Program-made: the position numbers and the translations under genes
Origin: Morganella morganii H1r
Lineage (GTDB): Bacteria > Pseudomonadota > Gammaproteobacteria > Enterobacterales > Enterobacteriaceae
NCBI RefSeq assembly: GCF_000633515.1
Contig: NZ_AYMP01000014.1
Coordinates: 1-64,000, forward strand
Direction: 5' to 3'
DNA: 64,000 nucleotides
In this document: piece after piece, positions 62,988 through 64,000 of the stretch
Position numbering within the stretch: the stretch's first letter is position 1
Layout: the number at the start of each line of letters is the position of its first letter
The notes under the pieces: model-generated
What the model saw: only the letters and a program-made list of their open reading frames with translations
Databases searched by the model: none
Told to the model about the DNA's origin: nothing

Positions 62988-63566
62988 ATGATGCTGAAGA
63001 AAGCACTGGTTGGTTTAAGCGCAGGTATGATGCTGCTGGGTTCCGGTGCGGCAATGGCCGATACCTATAAAATTGACAAAGAAGGACAGCACGCCTTTGT
63101 GCAGTTCCGTATTCAGCACCTGGGTTACAGCTGGCTGTACGGGACATTTAAAGATTTCGGCGGTACATTTACCTTTGATAAAGCCGACCCGGCAAAGGAT
63201 AGCGTGGATGTGACCATTAAAACCGGCAGCCTGGATACCAACCACGCTGAGCGTGATAAACATCTGCGCGGCAGTGAATTCCTGAATACCGAAAAAAATC
63301 CGGAAGCAAAATTCGTTTCCACGAAAGTAGAGAAAAAAGGCGATGACTTTATTATCACCGGGGATCTGACCCTGAACGGCGTGACCAATCCGGTGACACT
63401 GGATGCAAAACTGACCGGTGAAGGTCAGGATCCGTGGGGTGGTTACCGCGCCGGTTTTGAAGCCACCGGAAAAGTATCACTGAAAAGCTTTAATATCAAA
63501 GCGGATCTGGGGCCGAAATCTCAGGATGCGGAACTGATTATTTCCGTTGAAGGCGTAAAAATCTGA
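62988..63566 (+). CDS. yceI: Periplasmic YceI family protein
   Basis: A 192-residue exported protein. The signal peptide (about 1-24, [18 protein letters not shown]) precedes an eight-stranded YceI lipocalin-like barrel: [58 protein letters not shown], and [31 protein letters not shown]. YceI proteins bind isoprenoid chains such as polyprenyl phosphates or quinones. ATG 62988 has GGAG at 6-7 bp. The pairing with yceJ is conserved in E. coli. Confidence 0.95.
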   Translation: MMLKKALVGLSAGMMLLGSGAAMADTYKIDKEGQHAFVQFRIQHLGYSWLYGTFKDFGGTFTFDKADPAKDSVDVTIKTGSLDTNHAERDKHLRGSEFLNTEKNPEAKFVSTKVEKKGDDFIITGDLTLNGVTNPVTLDAKLTGEGQDPWGGYRAGFEATGKVSLKSFNIKADLGPKSQDAELIISVEGVKI

Positions 63567-63595
63567 TTATTTTTTGCAATCTGAATAATTATCGG

Positions 63596-63622
63596 GGCCC
63601 GCAATAGCGGGCCTTATTAATT
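63596..63622 (+). terminator. Hairpin terminator after yceI
   Basis: Arms GGCCCGC and GCGGGCC around AATA, followed by TTATTAATTT. The T-run is imperfect, so strength is uncertain. Confidence 0.65.
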
Positions 63623-63671
63623 TGTGTCACTATCACTTTCAGAGAAAACTCAGGGTATCAGAGGAAAGTGT

Positions 63672-64000
63672 GTGAATAAAAAACTCAGCATATTATTGGT
63701 TATTATTATTGCCGTGGTCTTTGCCGGTGCCGGTTATTATATGGGTACCCGGGATAGCGGTTTTTCTGTCACTGCCGTCAGTCAGGACAGAATGACAACG
63801 CCAAAATCACTTGAAGCGGAGATGATGTCGGAATCCATGCAGTTTATTGAAGTGGTAGGCAAAATTTCCCCGGAAAAATATAAAGATCTGAAAAGTCAGA
63901 TCGGGAATTACAGCACCATGACCCGTGAACAGAAAGTGGCATGGATGAATGATATTACCGGGATGACAGCGGTGTTATTAATTGACCGGATCCCGTATGC
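63672..64000 (+). CDS. Membrane-anchored or exported hypothetical protein (truncated by window end)
   Basis: Starts at GTG 63672 behind GAGGAAAG and stays open to the window edge (109 codons visible). The N-terminus is NKKLSILLVIIIAVVFAGAGYYMG, one hydrophobic span that would anchor the protein facing the periplasm. The rest visible is soluble and Met/Lys/Glu-rich: RMTTPKSLEAEMMSESMQFIEVV, then VAWMNDITGMTAVLLIDRIPYA. I do not recognise a family. Confidence 0.7.
   Translation, partial: MNKKLSILLVIIIAVVFAGAGYYMGTRDSGFSVTAVSQDRMTTPKSLEAEMMSESMQFIEVVGKISPEKYKDLKSQIGNYSTMTREQKVAWMNDITGMTAVLLIDRIPY

Overview
The window reads as the chromosome of a gammaproteobacterium of the order Enterobacterales, most likely family Morganellaceae. 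Morganella is my best guess. The basis is that nearly all the protein families are close to E. coli ones, the gene mix includes a xylitol operon, ERIC-type intergenic repeats are present, and base composition is near 50% GC with AT-rich accessory patches. I could not run a search to confirm the species.

Layout. 1-3.4 kb: the end of a type VI secretion (T6SS) gene cluster (PAAR, TagK-like, TagJ/ImpE, TssE), then an FkbM methyltransferase. 4-5.4 kb: a short Bap-like repeat protein. 5.8-18.3 kb: a nucleobase and nucleoside block with urate transporter uacT, the pseudouridine operon (HTH-kinase, psuG, psuT), urate-related oxidoreductase uacF and xanthine permease xanQ. It is interrupted by gss and by a zinc-starvation operon (rpmE2-rpmJ2-zinT) behind a perfect Zur-type palindrome. 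18.3-19.9 kb: 1.6 kb with no ordinary gene, holding what I read as an unannotated CsrB/CsrC-type small RNA and a 30-residue membrane peptide. 19.9-22.6 kb: malX-malY. 22.8-31.2 kb: a complete N-acetylgalactosamine (aga) regulon with its DeoR repressor. 31.2-34.5 kb: ipdC, a divergent LysR regulator and a DUF2786 protein. 34.7-43 kb: a xylitol/D-lyxose regulon (ABC importer, xylulokinase, xylitol dehydrogenase, lyxose isomerase, LacI regulator) with matched palindromic operators and ERIC-like repeats. 43.2-44.9 kb: an AT-rich accessory patch with an amidase effector-like gene split by a one-base frameshift at a slippery A-run, an exported immunity-like partner and an EIIB-like protein lacking its phospho-cysteine. 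45-54 kb: the yhiI-rbbA-yhhJ exporter and, divergently, an HlyD protein with a fused double ABC-2 permease and no ATPase. 54-60 kb: rimO, a SorC regulator, a Fur-box lipoprotein and mtnK-mtnA-aldolase, which matches the methylthioribose 'DHAP shunt'. 60.4-64 kb: an HTH protein, a glycosyltransferase, two tandem 25-residue microprotein genes each with its own promoter and terminator, then yceJ-yceI and a truncated membrane-anchored gene.

The unifying theme is catabolic versatility: purines, pseudouridine, GalNAc, pentitols and methylthioribose all feed central metabolism. Interbacterial competition genes lie at the edges. The findings I rate highest are the CsrB-like RNA at about 19510-19878, the tandem microproteins at 61649-62015, and the frameshifted amidase/immunity pair at 43424-44369.
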